Assembly (NCBI GenBank): GCA_023105745.1 | Contig: JALGQZ010000001.1 | Coordinates: forward strand, 47,677,662 to 47,741,661 | From: Austropuccinia psidii | Taxonomy: Eukaryota; Basidiomycota; Pucciniomycetes; Pucciniales; Sphaerophragmiaceae | Direction of reading: 5' to 3' | DNA length: 64,000 nt | Shown: positions 33,826 through 47,399 of the stretch, in pieces | Position numbering within the stretch: position 1 is the stretch's first letter | How the letters are laid out: each line of letters opens with the position of its first letter | Made by a program: the position numbers and the translations under genes | The notes under the pieces: generated by a model | Told to the model about the DNA's origin: nothing | Databases searched by the model: none | Seen by the model: only the letters and a program-made list of their open reading frames with translations

Positions 33826-35340
33826 GCTATGATAATTCCTTTGTAGGAACCTGATAAGTCTTCAAAAAGTAGCTTGATCAAAAATATTGATCAGGAATTG
33901 GGACCCAGAGATATATTGTGGTGTTATGTGTTCCACTAAATCCATGTGAATGGTGTGCATGGGGCACCTAAGGTATTACAAATGATGGATAAAAGGAAGT
34001 TAGTGAGATTTGTTACTCTCACAGATAAAGGGAGAATTTTCTGTATCAGGTAAGCCAACTTTTCTTTTTGAAGCAGATCTGGCATTTTCTATTGATAATC
34101 TCAAAGATTTCCATGAAGAGAAGCATAGCTATCGGAAGTTCATCACTGATGTACATAAAACTGATTTGAATTTCTCCTTTGAGAAGTACCTCTTCTTTTG
34201 AGCTAAGGGAGGTGGTATCTTTATTTTGAATGGTCAGGTGGCCATTGAAAAATTGAAGAATACTGATCAAATTAAACTTCATATTAGGTACATATAGAAA
34301 GTTTTTAATGTTCAGTACCACATAATAGAACTTCAGCTGCATGTTAAATATTTCAAGAGGTAGTAGATGACTCTGTGAGGCACCTGTGGTAACTTTGGCT
34401 TCTATTTCTTCAACATTTCTGTAAGACAATTTAGGAGAGTTGAACATATGGTTAGCATCACCAAATTTAACAACCACCTGGCTGCACATAGGATCCTAAG
34501 AGCCTCATATTGTTGCGAGAATCTGAGCTAAGGAACACTGATATTTTGAATTTTTTTGTTTCTTTTCTTGGCAGAATAGCCTAGGGTGGAGAATTTGTGA
34601 GCACAACTACTGCTTTTCGTGTGCGGTCCATCTTTTGCTGTGTTTACCCTGGCTATAAAGAAAGGGATCCTGTGTGGTTCATCATAATAAGTAAAAATTT
34701 CAGAGGATCCTGTCTCCTTGTATTTCAAGTGCAGCTATGATGAAGTCTGTGACTGGCAAAGTCCTGAATTCAGGATAGAATTCCCAGATTTTTTTCAATG
34801 ATATCTTCATTGAAGATGAGACTTTTGAAAAATCGACTCAACGGAGGGTGACCTCCCAGCTTACTAATCAAGAAGTAACAAAGGAGCTCATTGAGAACCA
34901 CAAAGCTTACTGAATTAAAACCGATAATACGTTTTCAAACGGTTGTCTATATAACGTTCCAGATTTATGTTCAACCAAATCTCTTCCAGTCCAGCTATAC
35001 TCTTTCTTTCTTGATGGCGCTTTTGGTTGCGCATTGCTCACAAATTGTTCACTGGAGTAGGTGTGAATTCTTGATATTTTCAGAGTTTATTATTCTTTAA
35101 ATACTATTTGAATTATTCTGGTGGGGATGCCGTTGATGGCTTTAAGACTAGACTTTGTCCATTTTTTTGATCCGCTAGTGCACCCATTGTTGGTGCGAGC
35201 CTTCTCACATACATCAAGTAAGTCTCTGGATTGTAAGTTGATTTTGATGCTCCTTTTCCAGTGGCTATAGTTGGTTCTATAAAGGATTTGTATTGTGGAT
35301 GTAATTTTGAGTTCATGGTCTTTTTAATCATTTTTGGAAT
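33826..35340 (-). pseudogene. Ty1/Copia relic, array unit 2 (gag and protease pieces)
   Basis: Minus strand: Gag N-terminal region 35331-35113, where the copia signature is seen in another frame; Gag C-terminal piece 34728-34528; protease and pre-integrase 34489-34046 with FGDANHMFNSPKL and NFLYVPNMKFNLISI. The integrase middle part present in unit 1 is absent because it was lost between the two LTR sites. Plus-strand frames (34010-34201, 34891-35100) are shadows. Confidence 0.8.
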
Positions 35341-37209
35341 CTCTTTATTTTTACTAATTTGAGTTTTTTTGAAGTTTTCAAGAGTATCAACACTGTAAGT
35401 CTGATAGTTTGTGAGTAAGAAAATAGATTACAAAAATATATATTCCTACAATTATTATAGCGTAGGAGGACAAAATATGAGAAGTATTATTTTTATAGAG
35501 GGTGAGTTCTATACAGTAGCTTCTCAATTTGATGCCTGACTTCTTTGACCAAAGAGGTAACATATTGATTTTAGGATTATATTTATTTTGGCTAATATCA
35601 CTTGTAGTTGTTTTGTTATTGTTCTATGATAACAAAGGATTGTAGTTTACTATGGATCAATGAGCTTGGTCTGTAAGGAGGGATCAGAATCAGTTTCTGA
35701 TACATGCCTTGCTTCCTATTCCAGTTTTTGTTTCTTTGGTCTAGGATGGAACTAAAATAATTAGACACATACAATGTATTTTCAATCCACTCAGTCATTT
35801 ACGCATCAATGCCGCCCCATTGATACCTCAATCTCACACATTTAGCTGGTATTGATATGTATAATAAAGGATGGAGAATTATTTGGGCTATTTGTCTCTC
35901 AAGTTTTGGAAATTCTACAAAATTATTCTCTTGATTCATTTATTTTTTGTAAATTCTATTCTTGAGAAAGGAAATTGCAATGATCCTAGATAATTATAAC
36001 TGTTAGGTGAACAAATACTCTCGAAAAATATTGATAATCAAATCTACCTTAAATAATAGTTTGATATTTTCATTTTATTTATTAAAAAGGTTTTTCTTTT
36101 CATTGTAAACCATTTTACAAGTTTTCTCCAGCTAAAATCTATTATGAAAATTGATTAAAGGTTTTTACATGAACAAGAAGGTAAAGCTGTTTGTTGAAAA
36201 TTTGCCTTCATAAAAAAGATTGTTTTTTCAGAATATTTCAAACCACTCCTTATGAATACTTAATAGAAGTTTTAGAGAAGAGTTCAGAAAATTTGAACCT
36301 ATAAAGTATTATCTCCACATTACACAGACTTGTAAAGATTCATTTCCAAGATAACATTGATTATTATCTTAATCTTCCTAAACTTTCAAAAAAAAATTGA
36401 ATACCAGATTACTCTAATATATTTCTATTATGCTTCAAATTTATTTATAAGTATTATTATTTTGAACTTGATTACTTTGAAATTTTCATGGAATTAACAC
36501 AAGTCCAACATTTGAAAAATCTTTATGGATAGAATCAAAGTTTTTTAGATCAAACATTTGAATATCTATCCAAGAAAATTCTAAATAACTTACTAATTCA
36601 AGATTCGTGAAGATCTTATTCATAAATAAAACTAATAAATTAGACAAAGCCTTCCATTTTACATCTTATTCTTGAGTTGCGTTAGAATGAATAATTTATT
36701 CACATTTCGTGTTTTTTCGAATCATTATAGGGATTGATTGAATCTTGTCTTATCCTGACAAGAATATGCAAGATTTTCAGTTAGTGTTTTCACCAATTCT
36801 TGCTCTTTTGATGCTTTTTTCATGAGACAGGATTTTTTGAGAAAAAATAATTAAATATGCTTTATAGTGAAGCTCAATTAGTCTGATATGAATATGCCTA
36901 GTTTCGGAAGGTGTTAAAGCAATCAATAAACCTAGCTTCACTTCCAAAGTTTTAGCTATTTGATTTTATCTAGAAATATTAAGCTTGCTGCACATTACTG
37001 CTAGGATATATATTCCTGTTATCTTTTAAACAAATTGAATCGTTGTTGAGTTATGACGTTAAGTAAAAGCTATATAAGGTCTAAATAATAGAAGACAATT
37101 CAGAAGTGTGAGTTGATTCAGTAATTGTTTGGTATGTTTTTCAAGATGATAGGAATAGTTATCACAATTCTTTGGGTATATGTATGAAATCCTGGAAAGA
37201 TTTATAAGC
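35341..37209. other. Non-coding part of array unit 2
   Basis: Nearly the same as 27721-29585 at an offset of about 7620. Nothing further is recognised; the 60-codon frame 35798-35616 is not a credible gene. Confidence 0.6.
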
Positions 37210-37305
37210 ACCGGGTTAGTTTAACGGTAGAACAACCGCCTTTGAAGTTTGAAAAATGTGTCCAAGCTGAAAGCAGATGATGGGGGTTCGACTCCTTCAC
37301 CCGGT
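37210..37305 (+). tRNA. tRNA-like gene copy 2, Gln (TTG)-like with possible intron, intact Pol III boxes
   Basis: 96 nt. A seven-pair acceptor stem (ACCGGGT with ACCCGGT), position 8-9 TA, D arm GTTT-AACGGTA-GAAC, T loop TTCGACT. TAGTTTAACGG fits the A-box consensus and GGTTCGACTCC the B-box consensus. The loop CTTTGAA places TTG at 37242-37244, and position 73 would be T, both as in eukaryotic tRNA-Gln. A segment of about 26 nt from 37247 could be an intron. The anticodon stem after removal has only three of five pairs, so a tRNA-derived element or pseudogene remains possible. T4 follows 8 nt downstream. Confidence 0.6.
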
Positions 37306-39542
37306 TGAATTGTTTTGGCTGAGCCCAACTTTTATGGTTTTTCCAGCTTCAAGAGGTCGCTATAAACTATTTCTTCAAGCATTTGGATGCATAACCTTGA
37401 GGTTTCAATTGAATGGTTCCCAGACCATATATCTCCTTAATTAGGCACTTTCTATTTACTTGAAATTCACTGAGTTGTTTAGACGAGGATACTTGCCCAA
37501 TAATTTCGTCAATTTCACACATTTAGCTAGCATCGAAATTTATAACAAAACATGAAGAGTAATTTAACATTTCTTCCCTTTGATCTGTGGAATTTCTACA
37601 AAATTTTTATCTCCTTTTGATTCTTCTCTGAAAATTCTCTTTCTGAGAAAGGAAATTGCAATGATCCTTGATAATCAGAACTTTTCAGTATATCGGTGAT
37701 ATCTAAAATAATAATCAAATCAACTCTGAAGAATCATTCTAGACTTCGATTCTATTTATTCTAAAGTCTTTCTTTTCAGTTAATACCTTTTAAAAGGTTC
37801 TTACTAGCTAGAATGTATTAGAAAAGTAGATTGAAGCTTCTTACAAGGACAAAAAGGTAAATGGATCTGTTGGATCTTGATAGAAAAAACTCTTAATAGT
37901 TTGTCCTTTTTTTCTGAAGGGGTTTAGAATCAAATATGATTTAATAAAGAGGATTTTCTGTAAAGGTTTGTCAAACTACTCCCTTCAAATACATAAGAGG
38001 AACTACAGGGAAGAGCTCAATAATTCACAACTGTAGAAAGTTATCTCTACGTAACTCATACTTGGAATGATTACTTCAAAATTTTACATTGATTCTGATC
38101 TTTATCTTCCTGGGTTTACCAAAAACAAACCTGAATACAAGCTTACTTGGATTTATGTCTATTCACGTTCAGATTTATTTATGAAAAACAGTATTTTTAA
38201 ATGAGTTATTTGGCCATCTTCAAGAAATGACCACAAATTTCCCCTTCAAAAAAGTATTTATTATGGATAGAATTAATAATCTTCCGATTAGCCATTTCAA
38301 GTAATTATTAAATACTATTATTAATTATTTTAGCAATTCAAAACTCATGAAATTTGTATTAAAAAGGGAGGGAAATTAATTTAAGAAAGCCTTTCTCTTT
38401 ACATTCTGACAATTTATTTTGATGTGAAAATCTGAAGTGTAATGGATATTACTCGAAAAATATATTTTCCATTTATCTTGTAGACAAATTAAACTAATTT
38501 TGGTTAAATTTTGATAAAGAGTTCATAAAATCAATTCTTATTATTTATCAACTTATAAAAAGGCTTTTTATGGGTTTTTGACCTCTTAATCCAGCTATTT
38601 GGCATAGTATGCCACAGAGCCATTTGATGTGAAGCTATAGCCTTAAATACTGATTGGCCTTCTCATTTTTCAAGATATAGGGCTCCAAAGTATCCAAAAC
38701 TGGAGCCAATATTGAGCAATAAAAGCTAGTTACACATTTGGCTCACTTTGAATTAAGGATGCCCAAATTATACAGTCTCAAACGTTTTTTACATTTCTTT
38801 AAAATATTGTTTTTCTTATGTTTGGGATAAAATGCCAAAGTTTTGTGAGAAGTGTAATATACAGGGACAAGGGTTACACTTTTATGTAGCCTTAATCTAG
38901 AACTTCTACAAAAATGCATTATCTGATAGATCTTTTATAAAAACTGTGGAAGTTAGGTGTGAGATGAAAAAAGGGTATTATGTCTTTGAATTCCACAAAT
39001 ATTGTTTGTATGATAATTTCTGACCCATTGGTTCTACAGCCTTGAAGGTGGTATCATTTAATATTTCTCATTGGGAGATTAAACAAAAGACCACATTTGG
39101 TGGGTCTTTTGTCCAACTATAGTTTTTATATTGGAGGTGAATATTGAGATTGTTGCTTAAAAACATTTGTTAGCCTTAATAAATTGGGCAATTCTTATTG
39201 TTTGATAATAAGAATGGTTTATTATGAAAGGGGAATATTTCATCATCAACACTGTCACATATGTAGCTTACTGCTTTTGAGTTTTGTCTTTTGTGTTGAT
39301 GGCCTCATTGTACCTTTATTATTTTTAGTAAAGCTGGAAAAGTAAGTGTTTGTAATTTTTCTTGGGCACCCTGTTTGTAGTACTTTTGAATTTCATTATT
39401 GAGCTCTATCCTGGAGTCACTTGCTGATACTTACACTGAATTGAAAAACTTCTTTTTAAATGTCAATTTTATGGTAAGTCCAGCCCCCAAGTCTGAAATT
39501 GTCACAATTGCATGAGCCATATTTCTACTTTCAAAGCCTAGA
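37306..39542. other. Non-coding second half of unit 2 and start of unit 3
   Basis: Matches 29686-31920. The copia integrase tail ends at the LTR at 39543; the fusion frame 39616-39431 is identical in translation to that at 31994-31809. Confidence 0.6.
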
Positions 39543-41445
39543 TGTGAGCCTTGAGGTATATTTGACATACCCAAATAGGCAACAATTCTCTTAAAAATAA
39601 ATTCTGAATTATGCATAACTCATATATCATGCATATATCCAAAATTCATCATTTGTGATTTCAGAAAAGATGAATAACCTTTTATTGAGTAAGTAAATCC
39701 ATGATTTTAAGTCCAGATTTGGATTCTAAACAAAAATTCATGTAGGGTAGCTCCATAGAGGGAATAAGCTCAAATTCACTCTTTGAGTTGTTAATATGCA
39801 AAATACTTCAATACCACATTAAAGATCCGTGAATATTTTTGTTTTTCTCCATTTCATGCCAAAATAATGGGAATGTGAGAAATCCCATGTTACATATACA
39901 CTAAGAATAGTGTTATACATGTTTTGGGCACTTAATATCATGGTATTCATACATGCACTTTTGGTACACCCATAGTGGATATCTCACTTGAACCTTAAAT
40001 TTCTACTTTGATGTGAAAAATTAGCAAGGGGGACAAAAGGTATCAAAGAGAGCCAGGGTACCCAATTTCTGAGGCCTCTGAGACATCGAAAGCTCCAAAG
40101 CTAGGATCCATGGCTGATCCTTTCCTATTTGGTAAACTTAAACCTTTTGGGAACTTGGTTACCATGTTCCAACTAAAGTAAATCATAAGAAAATAGCAAA
40201 TAACCTGCTATTTTGACTTGCCAAGGAGATAAAAAGCTACTTAGACTCCTGTAACCATGTCAATTCTTAATGAATTTCCATAGATAAACCCCAAAAGAGT
40301 AATTAAAACACTTTTTGGACTAGTATCCATTGTTTTACCTCATAGCAACCAGTCATAGACTGATATTTGCAATTCTACATAGAAATGGGGTAAAACTTCA
40401 AAAATTCATTTAAAATACAATTCTTAATCAATATTTCTGAAACTTTCAGGACCAATTAAGAACTGTAGGATTAGTATAAAAAGCAAAAAAAGTATACTTT
40501 TATATGTAAAATTAAAAATTTCACTTACAGTCCATTTTTGAGGATTCCATGTGAAACACAGAATCTTTTCAAATTTACAGAAAATACATTCTGTGATGAA
40601 ATTTCCAATAACATTGATAACTTTGAGAAATCAATGATTATTTTGGAATAAAAGAAGATTTAAATATTTTACTCCTTTATTCTTAACCATAAATGGGTTG
40701 GTAGTCATGTAGAAACCTCAATTAAGTAATTATTACAATCTTACGTGACAACAGATGATGCAATCAATAATACAGAAAGATTTATTGTTTTCTCACTCAC
40801 TGGTCTTTCAGTTTGCTGCATTGCATGCCTCTGTGAGCTCTCTTAGACTTAAAACAGCCCTTTTCTTGCTGTTTTTTCCAAAGATCATCACATTCTTCAT
40901 TTATATCATTGTTACCAACAAGTAAGTATTAGTTAAAACTTTTCTTAAATGTTTTATTCTTTCAGAATAAATCAGAAAGACGTGAATTCGTAGAATCCAA
41001 CTATATATAGTTGTAATATTGCTATAAAATCATTTTGATCCATTAATTCCACAATTCTCCGTCAAATCTCTCTACTCTTTTATTTAATAAGTTCTTTGGA
41101 GTATTAGTGAGTGATTTATCTTTAATTCTCAATTTTTTCTCTAAAATTAGTTTTCTTCAAGAGTTGTGTTTATAATTATTCTTGCGAAAGATAATTATAT
41201 ATTGAAATAATCTTATTATTTTGATAAAAGAAGTTTTTATTACTAAATGCTTCTTGTAATTGATTCTTGTAAACAATTACTTCTCATTGTTATAACCACT
41301 AGTAGTGTATAAGACGTGAAAAAAATAGTTCTTTAATTATTTAATTGTGGTTTTAATAATTCTTTATTATTATCTTTCATAAGAACAGTCATAGTACTGT
41401 TGATTAATAGTAATATTATCAAAGATTTGATAGACACATCTTGCA
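39543..41445 (+). repeat. LTR1 copy d, hybrid solo LTR
   Basis: 1903 bp, with left flank CTAGA (39538-39542) and right flank GCTAT (41446-41450), exactly as for copy c. Sequence is nearly identical to copy c apart from a cluster of differences at about 40260-40700. It was copied with the unit. Confidence 0.88.
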
Positions 41446-42960
41446 GCTATGATAATTCCTTTGTAGGAACCTGATAAGTCTTCAAAAAGTAGCTTGATCA
41501 AAAATATTGATCAGGAATTGGGACCCAGAGATATATTGTGGTGTTATGTGTTCCACTAAATCCATGTGAATGGTGTGCATGGGGCACCTAAGGTATTACA
41601 AATGATGGATAAAAGGAAGTTAGTGAGATTTGTTACTCTCACAGATAAAGGGAGAATTTTCTGTATCAGGTAAGCCAACTTTTCTTTTTGAAGCAGATCT
41701 GGCATTTTGTATTGATAATTTCAAAGATTTCCATGAAGAGAAGTATAGCTATTGGAAGTTGATCACTGATGTACATAAAACTGATTTGAATTTCTCCTTT
41801 GGGAAGTACCTCCTCTTTTGAGCTAAGGGAGGAGGTATCTTTATTTTGAATGGTCAGGTGGCCATTGAAAAATTGAGGAATACTGATCAAATTAAACTTC
41901 ATATTAGGTACATATAGACAGTTTTTAATGTTCAGTACCACATAATAAGACTTCAGCTGCATGTTAAATATTTCAAGAGGTAGTGGATGACTCTGTGAGG
42001 CACCTGTGGTAACTTTGGCTTCTATTTCTTCAAAATTTCTGTAAGACAATTTAGGACAGTTGAACATATGGTTAGCAGAACCAAATTTAACAACCACCTG
42101 GCTGCACATAGGATCCTGTGGGCCTCATATTGTTGCGAGAATCTGAGCTAAGGAACACTGATATTTTGAATTTTTTTGTTTCTTTTCTTGGCAGAATAGC
42201 CTAGGGTGGAGAATTTGTGAGCAGAACTACTGCTTTTTGTGTGCGGTCCATCTTTTGCTGTGTTTAGCCTGGCTACAAAGAAAGGGATCCTGTGTGGTTC
42301 ATCATAATCAGTAAAAATTTCAGAGGATCCTGTCTCCTTGTATTTCAAGTGCAGCTATGATGAAGTCTGTGACTGGCAAAGTCCTGAATTCAGGATAGAA
42401 TTCCCAGATTTTTTTCAATGATATCTTCATTGAAGATGAGACTTTTGGAAAATCTACTCAACGGAGGGTGACCTCCCAGCTTACTAATCAAGAAGTAAGA
42501 AAGGAGCTCATTGAGAACCACAAAGCTTACTGAATTAAAACCAATCATACGTTTTCAAACGGTTGTCTTCATAATGTTTCAGATTTATGTTCAAACAAAT
42601 TCCTTCCAGTCCAGCTATACTCTTCCCCTCTTGATGGCGCTTTTGGTTGCGCCTTGCTCACAAATTTTGGACTGTAGTAGGTGTTGATTCTTGATATTTT
42701 CAGAGTTTATTATTCTTTAAGTACTATTTAAATTATTCTGGTGGGGATTCCGTTGATGTCTTCAAGACTAGACTTTGTCCATTTTTTTGATCCGCTAGTG
42801 CACCCATTGTTGGTGCGAGCCTTCTCACATACATCAAGTAAGTCTCTGGATTGTAAGTTGATTTTGATGCTTCTTTTCCAGTGGCTATAGTTGGTTCCAT
42901 AAAGGATTCGTATTGTGGATGTAACTTTGTATTCATGGTCTTTTTAATCATTTTTGGAAT
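41446..42960 (-). pseudogene. Ty1/Copia relic, array unit 3 (gag and protease pieces)
   Basis: Same content as in unit 2: Gag N-terminal region 42951-42733, Gag C-terminal piece 42348-42148, protease and pre-integrase 42109-41666 (FGSANHMFNCPKL, NCLYVPNMKFNLISI). The catalytic Asp is absent in this copy too. Confidence 0.8.
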
Positions 42961-44829
42961 CTCTTTAATTTTACTAATTTGAGTTTTTTTGAAGTTTTCA
43001 AGAGTATCAACACTGTAAATCTGATAGTTTGTGAGTAAGAAAATAGATTACAAAAAAATATATTCCTACAATTATTATAGCGTAGGAGTACAAAAGATGA
43101 GAAGTATTATTTTTATAGAGGGTGAGTTCTATACAGTAGCTTCTCAATTTGATGCCTGACTTCTTTGACCAAAGAGTTAACATATTGATTTTAGGATTAT
43201 ATTTATTTTGGCTAATATCACTTGTAGTTGTTTTGTTATTTTTCTATGATAACAAAGGATTGTAGTTTACTATGGATCAATGAGCTTGGTCTGTAAGGAG
43301 GGATCAGACTCAGTTTCTGATACATGCCTTGCTTCCTATTCCAGTTTTTGTTTCTTTGGTCTAGGATGGAACTAAAATAATTAGACACATACAATGTATT
43401 TTCAATCCACTCAGTCATTTACGCATCAATCCCGCCCCATTGATTCCTCCATCTCACACATTTAGCTGGTATTGATATGTATATTAAAGGATGGAGAATT
43501 ATTTGAGCTATCTGTGTCTCAAGTCTTGGAAATTCTAGAAAATTATTCTCTTGATTCATTTATTTTTTGTAAATTCTATTCTTGAGAAAGGAAATTGCAA
43601 TGATCCTTGATAATTATAACTGTTAGGTGAACAAATACTCTCGAAAAATATTAATAATCAAATTGACGTTAAATAATAGTTTGATATTCTCATTTTATTT
43701 ATTAAAAAGGTTTTTCTTTTCATTGTAAACCATTTTAACAGTTTTCTCCAGCTAAAATCTATCATAAAAATTGATTAAAGGTTTTTACATGAACAAGAAG
43801 GTAAAGCTGTTTGTTGAAAATTTGCCTTCAAAAAAAAGATTGTTTTTTCAGAATATTTCAAACCACTCCTTATGAATACTTAATAGAGGTTTTAGAGAAG
43901 AGTTCAGAAAATTTGAACCTATAAAATATTATCTCCACATTACACAGACTTGTAAAAATTCATTTCCAAGATAACATTGATTATTATCTTAATCTTCCTA
44001 AACTTTCAAAAAGAAATTGAATACCAGATTACTCTAATTTATTTCTATTATGGTTCAAATTTATTTATAACTATTATTATGTTGAACTTAATTACTTTGA
44101 AATTTTCGGGGAATTAACACAAGTCCAACATTTGAAAAATCTTTATGGATAGAATCAAAGTTTTTTAGATCAATCATTTGAATATCTATCCAAGAAAATT
44201 CTAAATAATTTACTAATTCAAGATTCATGAGGATCTTATTCATAAATAAAACTAATAAATTCGACGAAGCCTTCCATTTTACATCTTATTATTGAGTTGC
44301 GTTAGAATGAATAATTTATTCACATTTCGTGTTTTTTCGAATCATTATAGGGAGAGATTGAATCTTGTCTTATCCTGACGAGAATATGCAAAATTTTCAG
44401 TTAGTGTTTTCACCAATTCTTGCTCTTTTGATACTTTTTTCATGAGACAGGATTTTTTGAGCCAAAATAATTAAATATGCTGTATAGTGAAGCTCAATTA
44501 GTCTGATATGAATACGCCTAGTTTCGGAAGGTGTTAAAGCAATCAATAAACCTAGCTTCACTTCCAAAGTTTTAGCTATTTGATTTTATCTAGAAATATT
44601 AAGCTTGCTGCACATTTACTGCAAGATATATATTCCTGTTATCTTTTAAACAAATTGAATCGTTGTTGAGTTATGACGTCGAGTAAAAGCTATATAAGGT
44701 CTAAATAATAGAAGACAATTCAGAAATGTGAGTTGATTCAGTAATTGTTTGGTATGTTTTTCAAGATGATAGTAATAGTTATCACAATTCTTTGGGTATA
44801 TGTATGAAATCCTGGAAAGATTTATAAGC
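42961..44829. other. Non-coding part of array unit 3
   Basis: Matches the other units with more differences than units 1 and 2 have from each other. No gene recognised. Confidence 0.6.
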
Positions 44830-44924
44830 ACCGGGTTAGTTTAACGGTAGAACAACCGCCTTTGAAGTTTGAAAAATGTGTCCAAGCTGAAAGCAGATGA
44901 TGGGGGTCGACTCCTTCACCCGGT
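44830..44924 (+). tRNA. tRNA-like gene copy 3, T loop shortened
   Basis: 95 nt, the same as copy 2 except that one T is missing in the B box (GGGGTCGACTCC), which shortens the T loop to six. The acceptor stem, A box and TTG loop are kept. Probably a weakened or dead copy. Confidence 0.45.
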
Positions 44925-47399
44925 TGAATTGTTTTGGATGGGCCCAAATTTTATGGTTTTTCCAGCTTCACGAGGTCGCTATAAACTATTTCTTCAAGAA
45001 TTTGGATTCATAACCTTAAGGTTTCAATTGAATGGTTCCCAGACCATATATCTCCTTAATTAGACACTTTCTATTTACTTGAAATTCACTGAGTTGTTTA
45101 GACGAGGATACTTGCCCAATAATTTCATCAATTTCACACATTTAGCTAGCATCGAAATGTATAACAAAACATGAAGAATTATTTAACCTTTCTTCCCTTT
45201 GATCTGTGGAATTTCTACAAAATTTTTATCTCCTTTTGATTCTTCTCTGAAAATTCTCTTTCTGAGAAAGGAAATTGCAATGATCCTTGATAATCAGAAC
45301 TTTTCAGTATATCGGTGATATCTAAAATAATAATCAAATCAACGCTGAAGAATCATTCTAGACTTCGATTCTATTTATTTTAAAGTCTTTCTTTTCAATT
45401 AATACCTTTTAAAAGGTTCTTGCTAGCTAGAATGTATTAGCAAAGTAGATTGAAGCTTCTTACAAGGACAAAAAGGTAAATGGATCTGTTGGATCTTGAT
45501 GAAAAAAACTCTTAATAGTTTGTCCTTTTTTTCTGAAGGGGTTTAGAATCAAATATGATTTAATAAAAAGGATTTTCTGTAAAGGTTTGTCAAACTACTC
45601 CCTTCAAATACATCAGAGGAACTACAGGGAAGAGCTCAATAATTCACAACTGTAGAAAATTATCTCTACGTAACTCATACTTGGAATGATTACTTCAAAA
45701 GATTACATTGATTCTGATCTTTATCTTCCTGGGTTTACCAAAAACAAACCTGAATACAAGCTTACTTGGATTTATGTCTATTGACGTTCAGATTTATTTA
45801 TGAGAAATAGTATTTTTAAATGAGTTATTTGGCCATCTTCAAGAAATGACCACAAATTTCCCCTTCAAAAAAGTATTTATTATGGATAGAATTAATAATC
45901 TTCCGATTAGCCATTTCAAGTAATTATTAAATACTATTATTAATTATTTTAGCAATTCAAAACTCATGAAATTTGTATTAAACAGGGAGGGTGTACAAGC
46001 TTACTTGGATTTATGTCTATTCACGTTCAGATTTATTTATGAAAAATAGTATTTTTAAATGAGTTATTTGGCCATTTTCAAGAAATGACCACAAATTTCC
46101 CCTTCAAAAAAGTATTTATTATAGATAGAATTAATAATCTTCCGATTAGCCATTTCAAGTAATTATTAAATACTATTATTAATTATTTTAGCAATTCAAA
46201 ACTCATGAAATTTGTATTAAACAGGGAGGGAAATTAATTTAAGAAAGCCTTTCTCTTTACATTCTGACAATTTATTTTGATGTGAAAATCTGAAGTGTAA
46301 TGGATATTACTCGAAAAATATATTTTCCATTTATCTTGTAGACAAATTAAACTAATTTTGGTTAAATTTTGATAAAAAGTTCATAAAATCAATTATTATT
46401 AGTTATCAACTTATAAAAAGGCTTTTTATGAGTTTTTCACCTCTTAATCCAACTATTTGGCATAGTATGCCACAGAGCCATTTGATTTGAAGCTATAGCC
46501 TTAAATACTGATTGGTCTTGTCATTTTTCGAGATATAGGGCTCCAAAGTATCCAAAACTGGAGCCAATAGTGAGCAATAAAAGCTAGTTACACATTTGGC
46601 TCACTTTGAATTAAGGATGCCCAAATTATACAGTCTCAAAGGTTTTTTACATTTTTTTAAAATATTGTTTTTCTTATGTTTGGGATAAAGTGCAAAAGTT
46701 TTGTGAGAAGTGTAATATACAGGGACAAGGGTTACACTTTTATGTAGCCCTAATCTAGAACTTCTACAAAAATGCATTATCTGATAGGTCTTTTATCAAA
46801 CCTGTGGAAGCTAGGTGTGAGGTGAAAAAAGGGTATTATATCTTTGAATTCCACAAATATTGTTTGTATGATAATTTCTGACCCATTGGTTCTACAGCCT
46901 TGAAGGTGGTATCATGTGATATTTCTCATTGGGAGATTAAACAAAAGACCTCATTTGGTGACTCTTTTGTCCAACTATTGTTTTTATATGGGAGGTGAAT
47001 ATTGAGATTGTTGCTCAAAAATATTTGTTAGCCTTAATAAATTGGGCAATTCTTATTGTTTGATAATAGGAATGTTTAATTATGAAAGGGTAATCTTTCC
47101 TAATCAGCATGGTCACATATGTAGCTTACTGCTTTTCAGTTCTGTCTTTCGTGTTGATGGCCTCATTGTACCTTTATTATTTTTAGTAAAGCTGGAAAAG
47201 TAGGTGGTTCTAATTTTTCTTGGGTACCCTGTTTGTAGTACTTTTGAATTTCATTATTGAGCTCTATCTTGGAGTCATTTTCTGATACTTACACTGAATT
47301 GAAAAACTTTCTCCAAATGTCAAGTTTATGGTAAGTCCAGCCTTCAAGTCTGAAATTGTCACAATTGCATGAGCCATATTTCTATCTTCAAAGCCTAGA
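44925..47399. other. Non-coding second half of unit 3, and start of unit 4
   Basis: Includes the 239 bp local duplication and, from about 46250, the unit boundary. At 47473-47264 the copia integrase tail (LGFEDRNMAHAIV) meets LTR1. Confidence 0.6.
45755..46232. repeat. Local tandem duplication of 239 bp
   Basis: TACAAGCTTACTTGGATTT starts at 45755 and again at 45994. The second copy differs at a few bases (for example GACGTT against CACGTT), so it is not a sequencing artefact of exact repeats. Other units have one copy. Confidence 0.85.

Noticed and set aside
34010..34201. Conserved 63-codon plus-strand frames at 34010, 41630 and 52520
   Set aside because: They are antisense to the copia protease region, and their similarity comes from duplication of the unit.
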